Of a DNA stretch of 64,000 nt, positions 34,288 to 46,184 are shown in pieces (positions within the stretch are counted from its first letter, which is position 1; every line of letters starts with the position of its first letter). The position numbers were made by a program, and so were the translations under genes. Source of the stretch: Aspidiotus rigidus. Lineage: Eukaryota; Arthropoda; Insecta; Hemiptera; Diaspididae. The notes under the pieces are model-generated. The model searched no databases, was not told the DNA's origin, and saw only the letters and a list, made by a program, of their open reading frames with translations. The stretch is from contig JAVHKY010000011.1 in assembly GCA_035079385.1 (NCBI GenBank), positions 11,302,001 to 11,366,000 on the forward strand, written 5' to 3'.

Positions 34288-36981
34288 TGGGCAGTCTTAC
34301 CTCAGCCAAAAACCTCAATCAAAACACACGTATAATTACGTGGAATGCCAATGGCATTTTATCGCGGAAGTCTGAATTTATAACGCTACTTCGGTCCAAA
34401 GATATAGACATTGCCTTAGTGACTGAGACTCACCTTATTAATCGTAACAATGCTGGAGTAAGAGGCTACAAATTGTATACGTGCCATCATCCTAGCGGAT
34501 CATCCCGAGGTGGATCTGCAATCTACATCAAAGAAAAACTACAACATCACGAAGCGCAAGCTTATTGTACCGAGTCAATTCAGGCTACTGTAATAACAGC
34601 ACGTCTTCATTGTGGAACAAGTGTAAATGTTGCCTCAGTATACTGTCCACCGCAACAGCAAATAACTACCGATGAATATGAAGCATTCTTTAACCACCTT
34701 GGCCATAAATGGATAGCAGGAGGCGACTATAACGCAAAACATCACCTATGGGGATCCAGAGTTTTCACCAAAAAAGGCAGAGAACTTTATAAATGCATCA
34801 AGAAGATGAATATCCATCCTTGCTCTAATGGCCTGCCCACGTATTGGCCTACTGATCCAGCCAAGAAACCCGACTGTGTCGACTTCTTTCTAGTGCGAGA
34901 AATCTCTAAGTCCTACATAAACCTCAAAAATTTGGATGATCTTTCCTCCGACCACTCAATTGTCCTACTTATACTTAGCAACAAAGTAATGCGGAAGTGT
35001 CCAAAACCTCAGCTCACATCAAAAAACACTGATTGGAATAAATTCCGAGAGGTCCTCGACTCAAATATAAACCTTAGAATCAAAATTAAAACTACTGAAG
35101 ATATAGATAATGCAATCCAACATTTCCAGTCAGCTATCACTAAAGCTGCTAAAGAAGCAACTCCAAGTATTAGACCGCGACCAGTTACAGCTTCATACCC
35201 CCATGAAGTGCTGAAACTTATCAAATCCAGAAGAGCAGCAAGGCATCGCTGGCAAATCACACGTGACCCGGCAGATAAAAGTAAATTCAATCGCCTCTGC
35301 AAGCAAGTAAAGAAGGAGATTGCTGAGATTGATAGCAAAACATTTGACAACCTCCTATACTCTCTTAATCCAACCAGAGAATCTAATTATTCTTTGTGGA
35401 AGGTGGCAAAAGCAAGAGAGAAGCCTCCAGATTATACTCCACCACTGAAAGAAATCAACGGAACCTACGCTCGCAGCGAAGAGAAAAAAGCGGCCACATT
35501 TGCCGATCATCTTGAACGCTGCTTTCAACCAAACGACATAGCGTCCGACATAAAACCACGCATCAACTACATTGACGGCCCTGCGCCGAAGTTTGCTGAG
35601 CCAAAAGAAATCCGAGCCATAATCAGTAAATTGAATACCTATGCAAAAAGCTCCTGGATTGGATCTTATCACTCCACCAATAATGGCTGAATGCTCTCGC
35701 AAAGCTGTGGTCTATTTAACGTACATAATTAATGCTTCTCTCAGAACGTGTCACTCCTCTCAACACTGGAAAATAGCCAAGGTTATAATGATCCCGAAAC
35801 CTGGCAAGCCTCTTGAAGACCCAGCGTCGTACAGGCCAATCTCAATACTTCCTATACTCTCCAAGATTTTTGAGAAGATATTACACATCAGACTTCTTCC
35901 GGTGCTAGAGGATCTTAATATCCTTCCGGAACATCAATTTGGCTTTCGCACCCGGCATTCTACTGTTGAGCAAATTCATCGGGTTGCAAGAACAGTACGG
36001 AATGCACTGGAAGCTAAAGAATATTGTCCAGCAGTCTTCCTCGATGTCAAACAGGCGTTCGATCGAGTTTGGATCCAAGGATTACTCCATAAGATCAGTG
36101 AATATTTACCTGCGCACTACGTGTCACTCATAAAATTGTACCTCCATGAACGCAAATTCCAGGTTCATTATGGAGACTCAACTTCGTGCACCAAGGCAAT
36201 CAAAGCTGGGGTACCCCAAGGAAGCGTGCTTGGGCCCCTTCTCTATTTGCTCTATACAGCGGACATACCCTGCACTAGCGATAACCCCATTGCAACATTT
36301 GCCGATGATACGGTGTGTCTTGCCTCAAACACCGACTATAATAGTGCCAATGATGAACTGCAAAAGAATGTCGACCAAATCATTAACTGGACTAAGAAAT
36401 GGAAAATTTGTATAAACGCTAGCAAATCGGTCAAAGTCGACTTTTCATTGAGACCGCACGTGCCAACCCCTACAATCATCAGCGGCGAAGCAATACCCAC
36501 TGAAGACCATGCCAGATATCTAGGAATTCAACTGGACAAGAAACTGACCTGGAAAACTCACCTACTCAAGAAACGAAACGAAGTGAACGTACGGCTGCAA
36601 TCTCTCTATTGGTTATTTCGAGCGAGAAACAAACTGTCATTGGACAATAAAAGGTTGCTGTATCTCGCAGTACTCAGGCCAGCCTGGTCATATGGAGCAC
36701 CAATCTGGGGCTGCGCGGCGGATAGTAATCTGCTCATCCTTGAAAGGTTACAAAACCGCATACTACGAAAAATCACTGGAGCCCCCTGGTTTATGAGAAG
36801 TGATTGCCTCCGAGAAGATCTGAATATACCCACTGTCAAAGAAGTCGTTAAAAAGCTGGCAATTTCGTACGAGAAGCGTCTACATAAGCATACCAACAAC
36901 CTTGCTTTGCAACTCCTAGAAAATCCACCGATAGTCCGATTAAAACGGAAATTACCCACTGATGTCGTGAGCCTAATATAG
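34287..36981 (+). pseudogene. LINE ORF2 (endonuclease-reverse transcriptase) with one frameshift
   Basis: Starts at ATG 34287 within TAATG, consistent with stop-restart translation. 34287-35690 carries an APE-type endonuclease (TWNANGI, VTETHL, GGDYNAKHHLWGS, SSDHSIV). 35641-36981 carries the reverse transcriptase: KAPGLDLITP, YRPISILPILSKIFEKIL, HQFGFRTRHST, FLDVKQAFDRVW, GVPQGSVLGPLLY, TFADDTVCLAS and the C-terminal domain (LRPAWSYGAPIWG). All catalytic boxes are present. The two halves are in different frames; the shift falls between about 35630 and 35660, probably a small insertion. The enzyme nicks target DNA and primes cDNA synthesis there. Confidence 0.92.
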
Positions 36982-37169
36982 TGATTAACACTATTAAACT
37001 AATCAATAACTCTAGGTAATAAACAGCTTTATTGCGAATGCGCAATAAACTGATTTCATGTGAATTTATTATTAGTATGTATCTGAAAAAGTGTCCGTAA
37101 ATGTCCGCGAAGACAGTTCGGCATAAATAAATGATTTAAAAAAAAAAAAAAAAAAAATGTATCATTGCA

Positions 37170-39590
37170 TATTTCCCACTAATCAGGAAGGTGTTAATCT
37201 CATATACAAAGCTGGACAATCATATGAGCAGATGGGTATTTGTTCGAGAACGCTCTGTAAACATTCAACGAAAAATTTCCTGAGTACAGTCGTTATGCTC
37301 AAGCTACACCCACAGGTAAAGTTGAAAGGTTTATTTGACAGTTCAACGACCACCTCTCCTTCGCCTCACCATCGTACCGTCGCGTTGGTTGTAGGGTTCC
37401 CTTCCATCGACAGGAGCTCGTACTCCATTAAAAGGTGGAAATTTAAGACGTATTAATTTCGTGACAAAACATCCTAACGTCGTATTTACGCGTTGTAAAC
37501 GTGAAAGATGAGAATAATAAAGCAGTCGAACCCAATTTAGCCTTTTACCAACAAAATGACAGCCCATTTAAGCGAGATAACCGACAATACGCGTACAATG
37601 TGTACGAGAATACTATAATATCGCTGCGGCATAAATATTAGACGCAGGTAAATACGAGTACGAGCTCATCTTCATAAATTGTGTAATACCTACACGGATT
37701 GCTTTTGTGTACAGATGTGGTATTCTTTCCATTTGCACCACGCGGCACATTGAGAAAAATACACCCTAAAACGCTGGTCGAGAGCATTACGCTTAATTTA
37801 CGTCCGCACACTAAGAAGAATGGTTACGTCGCGTAAAAATATGGATGGCTTCTAAATTACAATAAATTTTATGGCGAAAATAACTTATAAAAGGGTATAC
37901 TGCTTAGGTATTATATTGGGCAAAATAAATTATTATTCAATTCGTTCGGAGGCGCATTTGCATTTAATATACTGTGGGAGCGGATACGCTTTACACAAGT
38001 ATCATAATTTTTTACCGGAGTAAGCATTTTAAAATGCTCTCTCGTCGCGTCGCTGACATATTTATTTCGCTGCTTCGAATATTTAATTATACCGTTAAAG
38101 AGGAGAAAGATCTTTAGCCGATCTCATGCTGCGTGATAGCCAGCGATGTAATTAAATACTAAAATGTGTCCTACCTGCTTTGCCACCGAGTTCATCTTTC
38201 GTTTAGCATACGCTATGACTGTAATAGTTATTGCAGCGCCACGGAGATTTTACGAACGGCCATTTGTTGTAGTGGAGATGGAGAGTTTACCGAGAATTGA
38301 GAGATTAGCCGTCTATCGTTGTTTTAATTTACGACGCGTGTTTCCCATCCATATCCGACGAACAGATTATTCAGGTAATTATAGAAAATGTATATTAATT
38401 CTGCCGGCGGGGAGTCCCTGGGCCGCTGGGCTCGCGAAACACGCGGGCATAAATATAGGTGGAATGATTTAATTACCGATGAGGTGGCCACATCGATGTG
38501 TCACTCCAAAAGTCAAACGAACATCCAGACCAGTTAGTTTTTTTTTCGGAAGGTACAAAACGTGTAGATAAATCGGACCCGCTTAGTTGTAGTCAGAAGT
38601 TGTCATATATTTTCAACCTCCTAGGTCATTCCGCTGTATTATTATATAGCGCCAGTTTTTAGTCCTTTTATCGGCTGTGTGATTAGTAGTGACATTTATT
38701 CCACGGCATATCAAAGCGTTTGAAGTTATGTGAGCTGACATTCTTGCGGAAGGTCTCGAATACGCGGCGAGAACTCGCTGACTATGAGTAATGCTGAATG
38801 GTGAAATGGAACTCAAAAACTTCTGTTGCAGGCGGGTTGTTTTAAATCTTGCCTCTGAGCCTCGTCACAGTGAAGCTTCCTATAATTTATTTCGTACCCA
38901 TTTCCATCCATTTTCATTCGAAATAAAATCTAAACCATGAGTCGAGTCATTATCGACTTCGATTCCGGAACCCTACCAGATTATGAAGTTGAACTCGACG
39001 TTATCGATGAATGACTTTGTTGATCTTCTGTCGACCCAGATTCGAAAGACATGAGCAAATAGCGCTCAACTTGGTCAGTGAAAACGGAGGCCGAGTTCCT
39101 TATAAACGATAGGCCGTATCTTTGTCCTGAATAGAATGTGCGCACCCTGTTTTATTTTCTATTTTGGACCATCAGTGCAGTGTAATTATTATGTGGTTGG
39201 AGAATTCTGCGATAATTTCTGTCGAGAGTTGTTTTCACTCTACAAAAATGTACTGAGCGACCGCAGATTACGATTCTCGCAAGATAATTGAGAAAAACAC
39301 GTTCTCGTTGTACAAAATTCTGAATTTTTACATAATTCTGAATTTTCAATGAATGAATAATGAATGATATTGATTGATATTACTTGTAATTGGTGTCTAT
39401 TTACTGGCAGGAATTTTGAATTAGAGTTTTGCAATTTTCCATTCTGTAGTTCCTCCCTTCCCAATCCAGCACTTTTTTTTTTTTTTTTTTGGGGGGCGGG
39501 TTGTAGAAGGTGGGAAGAAATATTGACATGCAAACACTCTTTTTTTCTCTTAGTTCATGTTCGTCGTTTCTCGATGGCTATTGAGCCGAC
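37170..39590. other. Unique intergenic island; no gene supported
   Basis: CG-containing sequence without dispersed repeats between about 37200 and 39350. Frames such as 38164-38472 plus and 36848-37045 minus have no recognisable domain. Poly-T then poly-G at 39471-39497. Confidence 0.35.
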
Positions 39591-39599
39591 GTGCGTTAA

Positions 39600-40060
39600 G
39601 CGGAAATAAAAAGTTTTTTTATATACAGTATGCAAAATCATTTCTTATTTGTTTATTTGTAATAAAACATGATATACAAACCTATACAAACGATATACAA
39701 ACGATTGACAGGAATTTTGAACTAAAACTTTGTAGTGAAAATTATCGTTTTAACAACCCCCCCCCCCCCCCTCCCCTATGATTTATAATTTACAGGGAAA
39801 ATTTAATATACAAACAATGAAACGTAATATACAAACGATTGACACAAATTGTGGTTGAAAAACTTGAAGTGGGGGGACCCGTGTATCCACGGCCTCCTCA
39901 GACGATTTCATGATTTTGTGTACAAAAAATTTCTGAAAAATTTATAAACAAATGATGAAAGAAGGTATACAAATCTATACAAACGACATACAAACGATTC
40001 CCGCAGGTTTCACTCAAAAATGATATGGAGGGGGGGGGGGGTCGTAGAAATGGATCCGTT
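39600..40060. repeat. Short interspersed TACAAACGAT repeats and poly-C tract
   Basis: atacaaacgattgacagg-type units near 39690, 39825 and 39975. One arm of the hairpin from the hAT-like element (tgcaaaatcattt) lies at about 39628. A C run lies at 39757-39770 and G runs near 39871 and 40028. Origin unknown. Confidence 0.6.
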
Positions 40061-40094
40061 AAGGGTTGAAAGCAATAAGAATTATACTTTTTCT

Positions 40095-41500
40095 GTAGCA
40101 TCCAGGACTAGCTAATTTGATCGTCGTAAACGGTAAATCACTAAAAGCAGTACCTATCATTATTTCGACTGCACTAGACTTATACTAGACCAAGAAGGGG
40201 AAGAACGAGTGGAGCAAGTGAGGCCCCAAGAACTAGTTAGCCTAAAATATTGTATACTAGACTTACACAAGGTTATTATAGAAGAAATTGAAAATAAAGT
40301 TATCGCTTTTAGCAATTTATCTTTCAAAACGATTAAATTTGGGAGTCCCGGGTGCCATGGAAAAAGCATAATTCCTATCTCTTTCAATGATGTTGGATAT
40401 AACGATTGAAATTGTGATCCTCTTTGACATCGTTATATCCAATTTGTACTAGTAGGAATCGCAAATAACAATGTCGCTTTTAGCGATTTACCGTTTACAA
40501 CGATCTAATTAGCGAGTCCTGGCTGCTGTAGAAAAAGCCTATCGCTTTTAACGATAGATTGGATATAACGACTTTAATTGTTATGTCTAATTTCTACTGT
40601 AGGCTTGTAATGGAGGTTAAACTTACTACAGCAGGCGAGTATAGAATCGATGTTTGGACACAATCAAGATCAATATATTGATATAATGGAGATGGATATA
40701 ATATCGATATTTAATCGAGATAGATATATCGCTACATTGTATTTCTTTGCAAACGCCCAAAGACAAATACATGATTCAATGTTCTTCCATAAAGTGGAGA
40801 AATTGACTTGAGTTTTTTCCATGTAACTTAGTTTACTTGAAACATGATCTTTATTTCATTGACTTTGTTAGAATATTTCTTTCTATAGAAGAGCTAATTC
40901 TATCTTTCTAATTCCTGCTCCCTCCCTTCTTCCACCTATGGTAGCTTAAAATTATTCAGAGCCTTTGGCCCGCATATCTAGCTAAATGTTTGAAATTTTT
41001 CAGACTTCTTCCTGATGTATTTACAGTTCATTGATTTGAACTTTTGAAAGTTCTTCTCTCCCCTCACATATGCCTCAAAAGTCAACATTTATTTTCATTC
41101 ATTGGTCGGTATTTGGCTGGGTTCTACGTTTCTTTCACATTTTCTGTCATTTGTTGTTTGTTTGACCTCAACCTAAATTAAGAACTCTAAAAACATTCCT
41201 CTCATTTTTCAGCAGGGAACCCGCTATCCCTTTTTTTGAGGGTACCGGCGGTACTTTCAAGAAATTTTCATCCGCGAGCGCAAGCGGGTGCGAGTAAGTT
41301 GATGACGTCACGGAGAGGGGAGCGGGCTTATAAAAACGACGGCTTCCTTAACGAAGTTAAACGAGGAACGCTGGGAACCTGTTTTATGAGTCAAATGGGA
41401 TTTGGTATTGACAGTTCAAGGAAGCCGAGACGTAGATAAAGCTAGTATAAAGAAGGCCGATAACTCCTATAAGCCTAGTATAATATAGTTTGAGAGTCTA
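40095..41500. repeat. Left arm of a large inverted duplication (partner 52330-53760)
   Basis: Four blocks occur in the same order, reversed, at 53760-52330: (1) tcgcttttagcgatttacc / gttggatataacgattg units, 40095-40620; (2) caatcaagatcaatatattg, 40661-40740; (3) ttctttgcaaacgccc ... tatagaagag, 40740-40930; (4) agcagggaacccgctatccc through cttccttaacgaagtt, 41213-41480. Many AAAGCGAT/ATCGCTTT inverted words within block 1 could form small hairpins. No coding region. Confidence 0.88.
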
Positions 41501-43820
41501 AATTTTTCTCGGATCTCCAGCTATATATGATAGTTCGAGAGTTGAAATTTTTCCAAGTCCCCTTCCTATCATAATAATTATATAGCTTGAGAGTTGAAAT
41601 GTTCTCCAAGTCCCCCTCTTATCATATATAGCTTGAGAGGCGAAATTATTCTAAGTCCCTCTCCTATGAGAGTCGAAATTTTTCCATGTCCCCCTCCTAT
41701 CATATATAGCGCGATAGTCGAAATTTTTCCAAGTCCCCCTCCCATCACAAATAGCTCGAGAGTCGAAATGTTTTCCAGTCTCCTTCCCATCACATGTAGC
41801 TCGAGAGTCTACATTTTTCCAATTCCCCTCCTATCATATAGAGCCCGATAGTCGAAATTTTTCCAAGTCCCCCTCCTATCATATATAGTGGGATAGTCGA
41901 AATTATTCTAAGTCCCCCACCCCTATCATGTATAACTCGAGAGTCCAAAATATTCCAAGTGTCCCCCCCCCTATCATGTATAACTCGAGAGTTTAAATTT
42001 TTCCAAGTCCCCCTCCTATCATATATAGTGGAATAGCCAAAATTATTCCAAGTCCCCCCCCTATCATGTATAACTCGAGAGTTGAAATTTTTCCAAGTCC
42101 CCCTCCCATCACAGATAGCTCGAGAGTCGAAATGTTTTCCAGTCTCCTTCCCATCACATGTAGCTCGAGAGTCTACATTTTTCCAATTCCCCTCCTATCA
42201 TATAGAGTCCGATAGTCGAAATTTTTCCAAGTACCCCTCCTATCATATATAGTGGGATAGTCGAAATTATTCTAAGTCCCCCACCCCTATCATGTATAAC
42301 TCGAGAGTCCAAATTATTCCAAGTGTCCCCCCCCCTATCATGTATAACTCGAGAGTTAAAATTTTTCCAAGTCCCCCTCCTATCATATATAGTGGAATAG
42401 CCAAAATTATTCCAAGTCCCCCCCCTATCATGTATAACTCGAGAGTCGAAATTTTTCCAAGTCCCTCTCCTATCATATATAGCTCGAGAGTCGAAATGTT
42501 TTCCAGTCTCCTTCCCATCACATGTAGCTCGAGAGTCTACATTTTTCCAATTTCCTCCTATCATATATAGTGGGATAGTCGAAATTATTCTAAGTCCCCC
42601 ACCCCTATCATGTATAACTCGAGAGTCCAAATTATTCCAAGTGTCCCCCCCCCCTATCATGTTTAACTCGAGAGTTGAAATTTTTCCAAGGCCCCTCCTA
42701 GCTAGAAAGTTGAAATTTTTCCAAGTCCCCTTCCTATCATATATATAGGTAGCTCGAAAATTGAAATTTTTCCAAGTCTCCCTCCTATCATATATAGGTA
42801 GCTCGAAATTTGAAATTTTAACAGGGAACCTGTTTTATGGGGGGCTTTTTGAGAAATTTGCCGTGCGCCGTCCAGCAAAAAACTTGGAAAAATTTCGATT
42901 CTCGAGCCATATATGATAGGAGGGGGACTTGGAAAATATTTCGACTCTTGGGCTATATATGATGGGAGGGAATCTTAGAAAAATTTCAACTCTCGAGCCA
43001 TATATGTGTGGAGGGGGACTTAGAAAAATTTCGACTTTCGAGCTACCATAGCTGGAGATTCGAGAATAATTTAGACTCTCAAATTATATTATACTAGGCT
43101 TATAGTAGGTCTAGGCCTTCTTTTGTACTGGCTTTATCTAGGTCTAAGCTTCATTGAATTTTCAATACCAAATCCCATTTGACTCATAAAACAGGTTCCC
43201 TGCGTTCCTCGTTCAACTTCGTTAAGGCTAAGTCCCCCTCCCATCACATATAGCTCGAGAGTCGAAATTTTGTCAAGGTTTTTGCTGGACGGCGCAAGAC
43301 GCACGGCAAAGTTCTCAAAAAGCCCCCCATGGAACAGGTTCCGTGTTAACATTCCGACCCTCGAGCTATGATAGAAATGGAACTTGGAAAAATTCGACCC
43401 TCTAGCCATATATATCAGAAGGGGGACTTCAAAAATTCAGACCTCCGAGCATATATGATCGGAGGAGGACTTGGAGAAATTCTGACTCTCGAGCTATATA
43501 TTATGATAGAAGGGGGACTTGAGAAAATTTCATCCTCCAAACTACACTCGATAGGAGTCGAAATTTTTGTGTTTTTTGCCGGAAGGCGAACGGCGCACGG
43601 CAAATTTCTCAAAAAACCCTCCATAAAACTGGTTCCCTGTTGAAGAATTTTCACTCTCGAGCTATATTATGATAGATAGGGGACTTAAAGAACTTTCATC
43701 CTCCAAGCCATATACAATAGGGTTCGAAATTTTTTTATGTTTAGAAAAATTCAATGCTCCAAGCTATATTAGTCAAAAGTTTTTTTCGGGACTTAGAAAA
43801 ACTTCAGGCTCTAAGATTTA
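41480..43820. repeat. 45-bp satellite array with a 364-bp higher-order repeat
   Basis: About 50 monomers of the form cctatcatatatag / ctcgagagtcgaaattt / ttccaagtccccct, forward from 41500 to 42800 and reversed from 42890 to 43540. A higher-order unit of eight monomers repeats exactly every 364 bp: the variant cacatgtagctcgagagtc starts at 41791, 42155 and 42519. The array includes two aacagggaacctgttttatg blocks and CGCCGTCCG blocks. The open frames of 70-168 aa in it are repeat by-products. Confidence 0.92.
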
Positions 43821-44329
43821 TCATCAACTATCATGATTTGTTCTACACTGTTGTACCTTTACACTAGATTCGGTAATTTTTCGGTTTGTAGTCCTTTTTC
43901 GGTGTTTATTTCATTTTCGTCAATTTTCGGTGAAATAAACTTCGTTTGCAGGTCCCATACCCTCCAGTTCGTGCTCATCTCTTATCAGAACTTGTTTAGT
44001 GCTTATGGAAATGGTTCGTTAAATATCGGGGAATCCGTTCTCTAGTTATTTTATTTAGGAATATTTTGTTAGATCCACACTTATATCGGAAGATGAATAG
44101 CCATGGATCAGGAATGGATGATTTTTTGAACCAATAAAATGATCTGAATATGTTTTCTAATCTACGTGCTCACATTTAGGTACTCAAACCTACGTAAAAA
44201 TGTATGCAGAATCGAATTCAGACGTTACAATGGAAGTTTGTTAAGCTTTACTATTACCTACATTCTTGTTCATAGACAATTTGAATGAGTGTTTACTGCT
44301 GGTCATACCGACAGTGCTAATGAAAGCAT
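43821..44329. other. Flank between the satellite array and G1; nothing recognised
   Basis: AT-rich sequence without repeats or coding features that I can support. It includes an unusual run of cggt/tttcggt words at 43870-43935. Confidence 0.3.
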
Positions 44330-44430
44330 TAATCTCGACTGACTAGATTATTCCTGCTAGAAAACTTATCACTGCAGAATTGCGACTCGTAAATATAGAT
44401 AAGCGTTGCAAACAGATCACAGATCAGTTG
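44330..44430 (+). promoter_or_regulatory. Promoter of G1: shared upstream element, TATA-like box, TCAGTT initiator
   Basis: tctcgactgactagattattcctgc at about 44334-44358 recurs upstream of G2, G3 and G4. A TATA-like taaatata lies at 44390-44397 and an arthropod-type initiator TCAGTT at 44424-44429, about 35 bp later, 87 bases before the ATG. Downstream ttgccctgc is shared with G3 and G4 (ttgcccagc in G4). Confidence 0.7.
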
Positions 44431-44512
44431 GTTTTTGCCCTGCATCGGAGTGACGGTTTCTCCCTGGTTTTTGATTTATTATATTTTGATTTTTTCGTTC
44501 TCCGTCCACAAA

Positions 44513-45244
44513 ATGCAATCAACCTCTGACCATGAAGATGAAAACTTTTACATTAAAGAAATTTTGGGTGACGACTGCGTTTGCTACAGTTGGTTTTTTC
44601 GTGCAAATCGCCTACAATTTATGTGCGCTCACTTCGGAACGACGATACCTTTTTTTGCTCTTCTTATTTATACCAAATTTATATATCTATTCAAAAATGA
44701 GACAGTCGATGATAGTTTCTCCATACTCGTATTCCTCTTTCTGGAAGGTATCATATACACGTTTTTGAGTATGTTTTCAATGATTCTATTCGATCAAAAA
44801 GAAAGATTTAAAAAGATGTTGGAAGATGAAAGATCTCGAAGAAAACGAACCTCTAAAAGTCGGCAACGACAATCAAAGGCGATACTGGATGTAGAGAACG
44901 AACTGATGCAAAGAATATTAGAAGCCGACCTACGGGAACAGATAAAAAAACCATCAGAACAAGAAGAAACTCGTTCTTCACAAGAAGGTGGAAAAGAACT
45001 AATTATTCCAGTTGTAAGTGAAGGGGGAGAGTGTAATAAGACGAAGCAGTTTGCTTATGTTCAACTTCACAATCCAGCAATATATTTACAAGAGGCTCCC
45101 GAATCATCTCAAACCTCTGTTACTCCGGCGAGCTTGGAAGTTCAAGGCAGTTTTGGAGCTGGAGCAGTACGTGATTCGGTTGTGTGTTCAAGTGATCCCC
45201 ATTTTGTTGAGGTCATGCAATACGCAAGAAGCAATTTTGTATAA
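44513..45244 (+). CDS. G1: two-TM protein of an unrecognised tandem family, intact (243 aa)
   Basis: First ATG (MQSTSDHEDEN), in a context shared with G2 and G3 (ccacaaaATGCA). Acidic N-terminus; juxtamembrane CVCYSWFFRANRLQF at residues 23-37; two hydrophobic segments, about 39-60 (GTTIPFFALLIYTKFIYLF) and 70-97 (FSILVFLFLEGIIYTFLSMF), joined by a short loop with an NET sequon; then a basic stretch (KERFKKMLEDERSRRKR) and a Gln/Glu-rich tail. The tail block ELIIPVVSEGGECNKT ... YVQLHNPAIYL is shared with G3 and G4. By the positive-inside rule both ends should be cytosolic. No family is recognised; a signalling or adaptor role is not shown. A splice donor (ttcatcag|GTAAGT, 45371) follows the stop and an acceptor lies at 48411. 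Confidence 0.85.
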   Translation: MQSTSDHEDENFYIKEILGDDCVCYSWFFRANRLQFMCAHFGTTIPFFALLIYTKFIYLFKNETVDDSFSILVFLFLEGIIYTFLSMFSMILFDQKERFKKMLEDERSRRKRTSKSRQRQSKAILDVENELMQRILEADLREQIKKPSEQEETRSSQEGGKELIIPVVSEGGECNKTKQFAYVQLHNPAIYLQEAPESSQTSVTPASLEVQGSFGAGAVRDSVVCSSDPHFVEVMQYARSNFV

Positions 45245-46180
45245 GCATCACCAGCGAAGAAAGCTGGTGACTGCATTATGAATCAAGAAATTCTAAATTT
45301 GAGCCAATAAGAAACTTGTTTGGAAGTCCGTTCGAAATACTTATGCGCCGGATATTTAGCCGTTCATCAGGTAAGTCATCTTTATGTTACTATGCAGCAA
45401 ATGTAGAAACAGTTACATTTCGAAGTAATTAGTCGCAGATAATTTCTAAAAATTTCCCAGTTTTTATAGCGCCGGAAAATAAGTTTGTTTTCATAATGAA
45501 ATGTACGTCTGATGTGATCGCTTTCGTTTGAGGTGCAATCTAGAAGGAAAATGATTGGAAGAAAGATGGTTCCTAAGTATAGTTTAAAGAATCAAGTAGT
45601 TACGTGACTGACTTTTAAAGATGACAGCAGGATTAAAATTAGGTCCGAAAATACCGGTGAAAGTGTTCATTTCTATTTTGGGACACGAAAGTAATGATGA
45701 TGAAACGGGAGAAAAATTGTAAAAGTCATAAAATAATTTAAAGAAGAAAATGCAGTCACTTTCAAACTATTGATTATTCAACTGGGATCTTTCCGTTATT
45801 TGTACGATTTCTTATGATTCATAGCTAGGGAATTTCCGTTTTTTTTCTTGACGGTCCTACCTATGTATAAAATTAATTCTTTCTTATAATAATTTTCTTT
45901 GTTCTGTACTCTTGAGTACCTAACTCCTCTGTATTTAGCCTTGAGTATGATCCACATCTCATTGGCGAAGATACGTGAGTTTGGAAAGGAGAAGTGCTCA
46001 ACTGACGAGTTATCTTGGCAGTGAGAGTATAGGAAATGAGCGCTAGGATTTGGAGTTTGATCAGATGAAGGTTTGAGTGATTTTTGTAAGCAAATAAGAA
46101 TAACCACTTGACGGCGGGAGAGGATGACCAAGACGTGGGAGTCTGTTTGGCACACAGACACCAACTACGATCCTCAATAA
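45245..46180 (+). other. G1 3' UTR start, splice donor at 45371, and beginning of the intron
   Basis: 45245-45370 is 3' UTR; gactgcattatgaatc at about 45269 is shared with the G2 3' region. gccgttcatcag|gtaagt (donor GT at 45371-45372) matches gccgttcatcgg|gtatgt after G3 and gctgttcatcag|gtacgt after G4. The rest is intron; no other feature is supported. The minus-strand frame at 45796-46164 is not recognised. Confidence 0.6.
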
Positions 46181-46184
46181 TTAG

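Larger units (their letters stand above)
32810..37157 (+). mobile_element. Near-complete Jockey-clade LINE with target-site duplication
   Basis: 5' UTR about 32810-33057, ORF1 33058-34287, ORF2 34287-36981, 3' UTR with aataaa signals near 37017 and 37127, and a poly(A) tail at about 37138-37157. The 12-bp direct repeat atgtatcattgc at 32798-32809 and 37158-37169 frames the element (the first A of the right copy merges with the tail). Length about 4.35 kb, full-length for the clade. It is not 5' truncated, but ORF1 has a premature stop and ORF2 a frameshift, so this copy cannot act on its own. Confidence 0.95.

Noticed and set aside
36606..36959. Minus-strand frames within the Jockey LINE
   Set aside because: Shadows of the reverse transcriptase frame on the plus strand.
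38164..38472. 102-aa plus-strand frame in the unique island
   Set aside because: No domain, no splice context, no acceptable homologue visible; likely chance.
42154..42660. 168-aa minus-strand frame of repeated YMIGG / RVIHDRG peptides
   Set aside because: It is the 45-bp satellite translated; the period is a multiple of three, and all frames resemble each other.
41480..43820. CRISPR-like array
   Set aside because: Units are contiguous and similar throughout, with no unique spacers; eukaryotic satellite.
44435..44512. N-terminal extension of G1 (and the similar one for G2 at 50404)
   Set aside because: The extended frames start at non-ATG codons, lie within 10 bases of the presumed initiator (G1) and are not conserved; the first true ATG is shared by all members.
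45796..46164. 122-aa minus-strand frame in the G1 intron
   Set aside because: No recognisable domain or homologue in the window; sits next to a decayed LINE and may be part of its debris.
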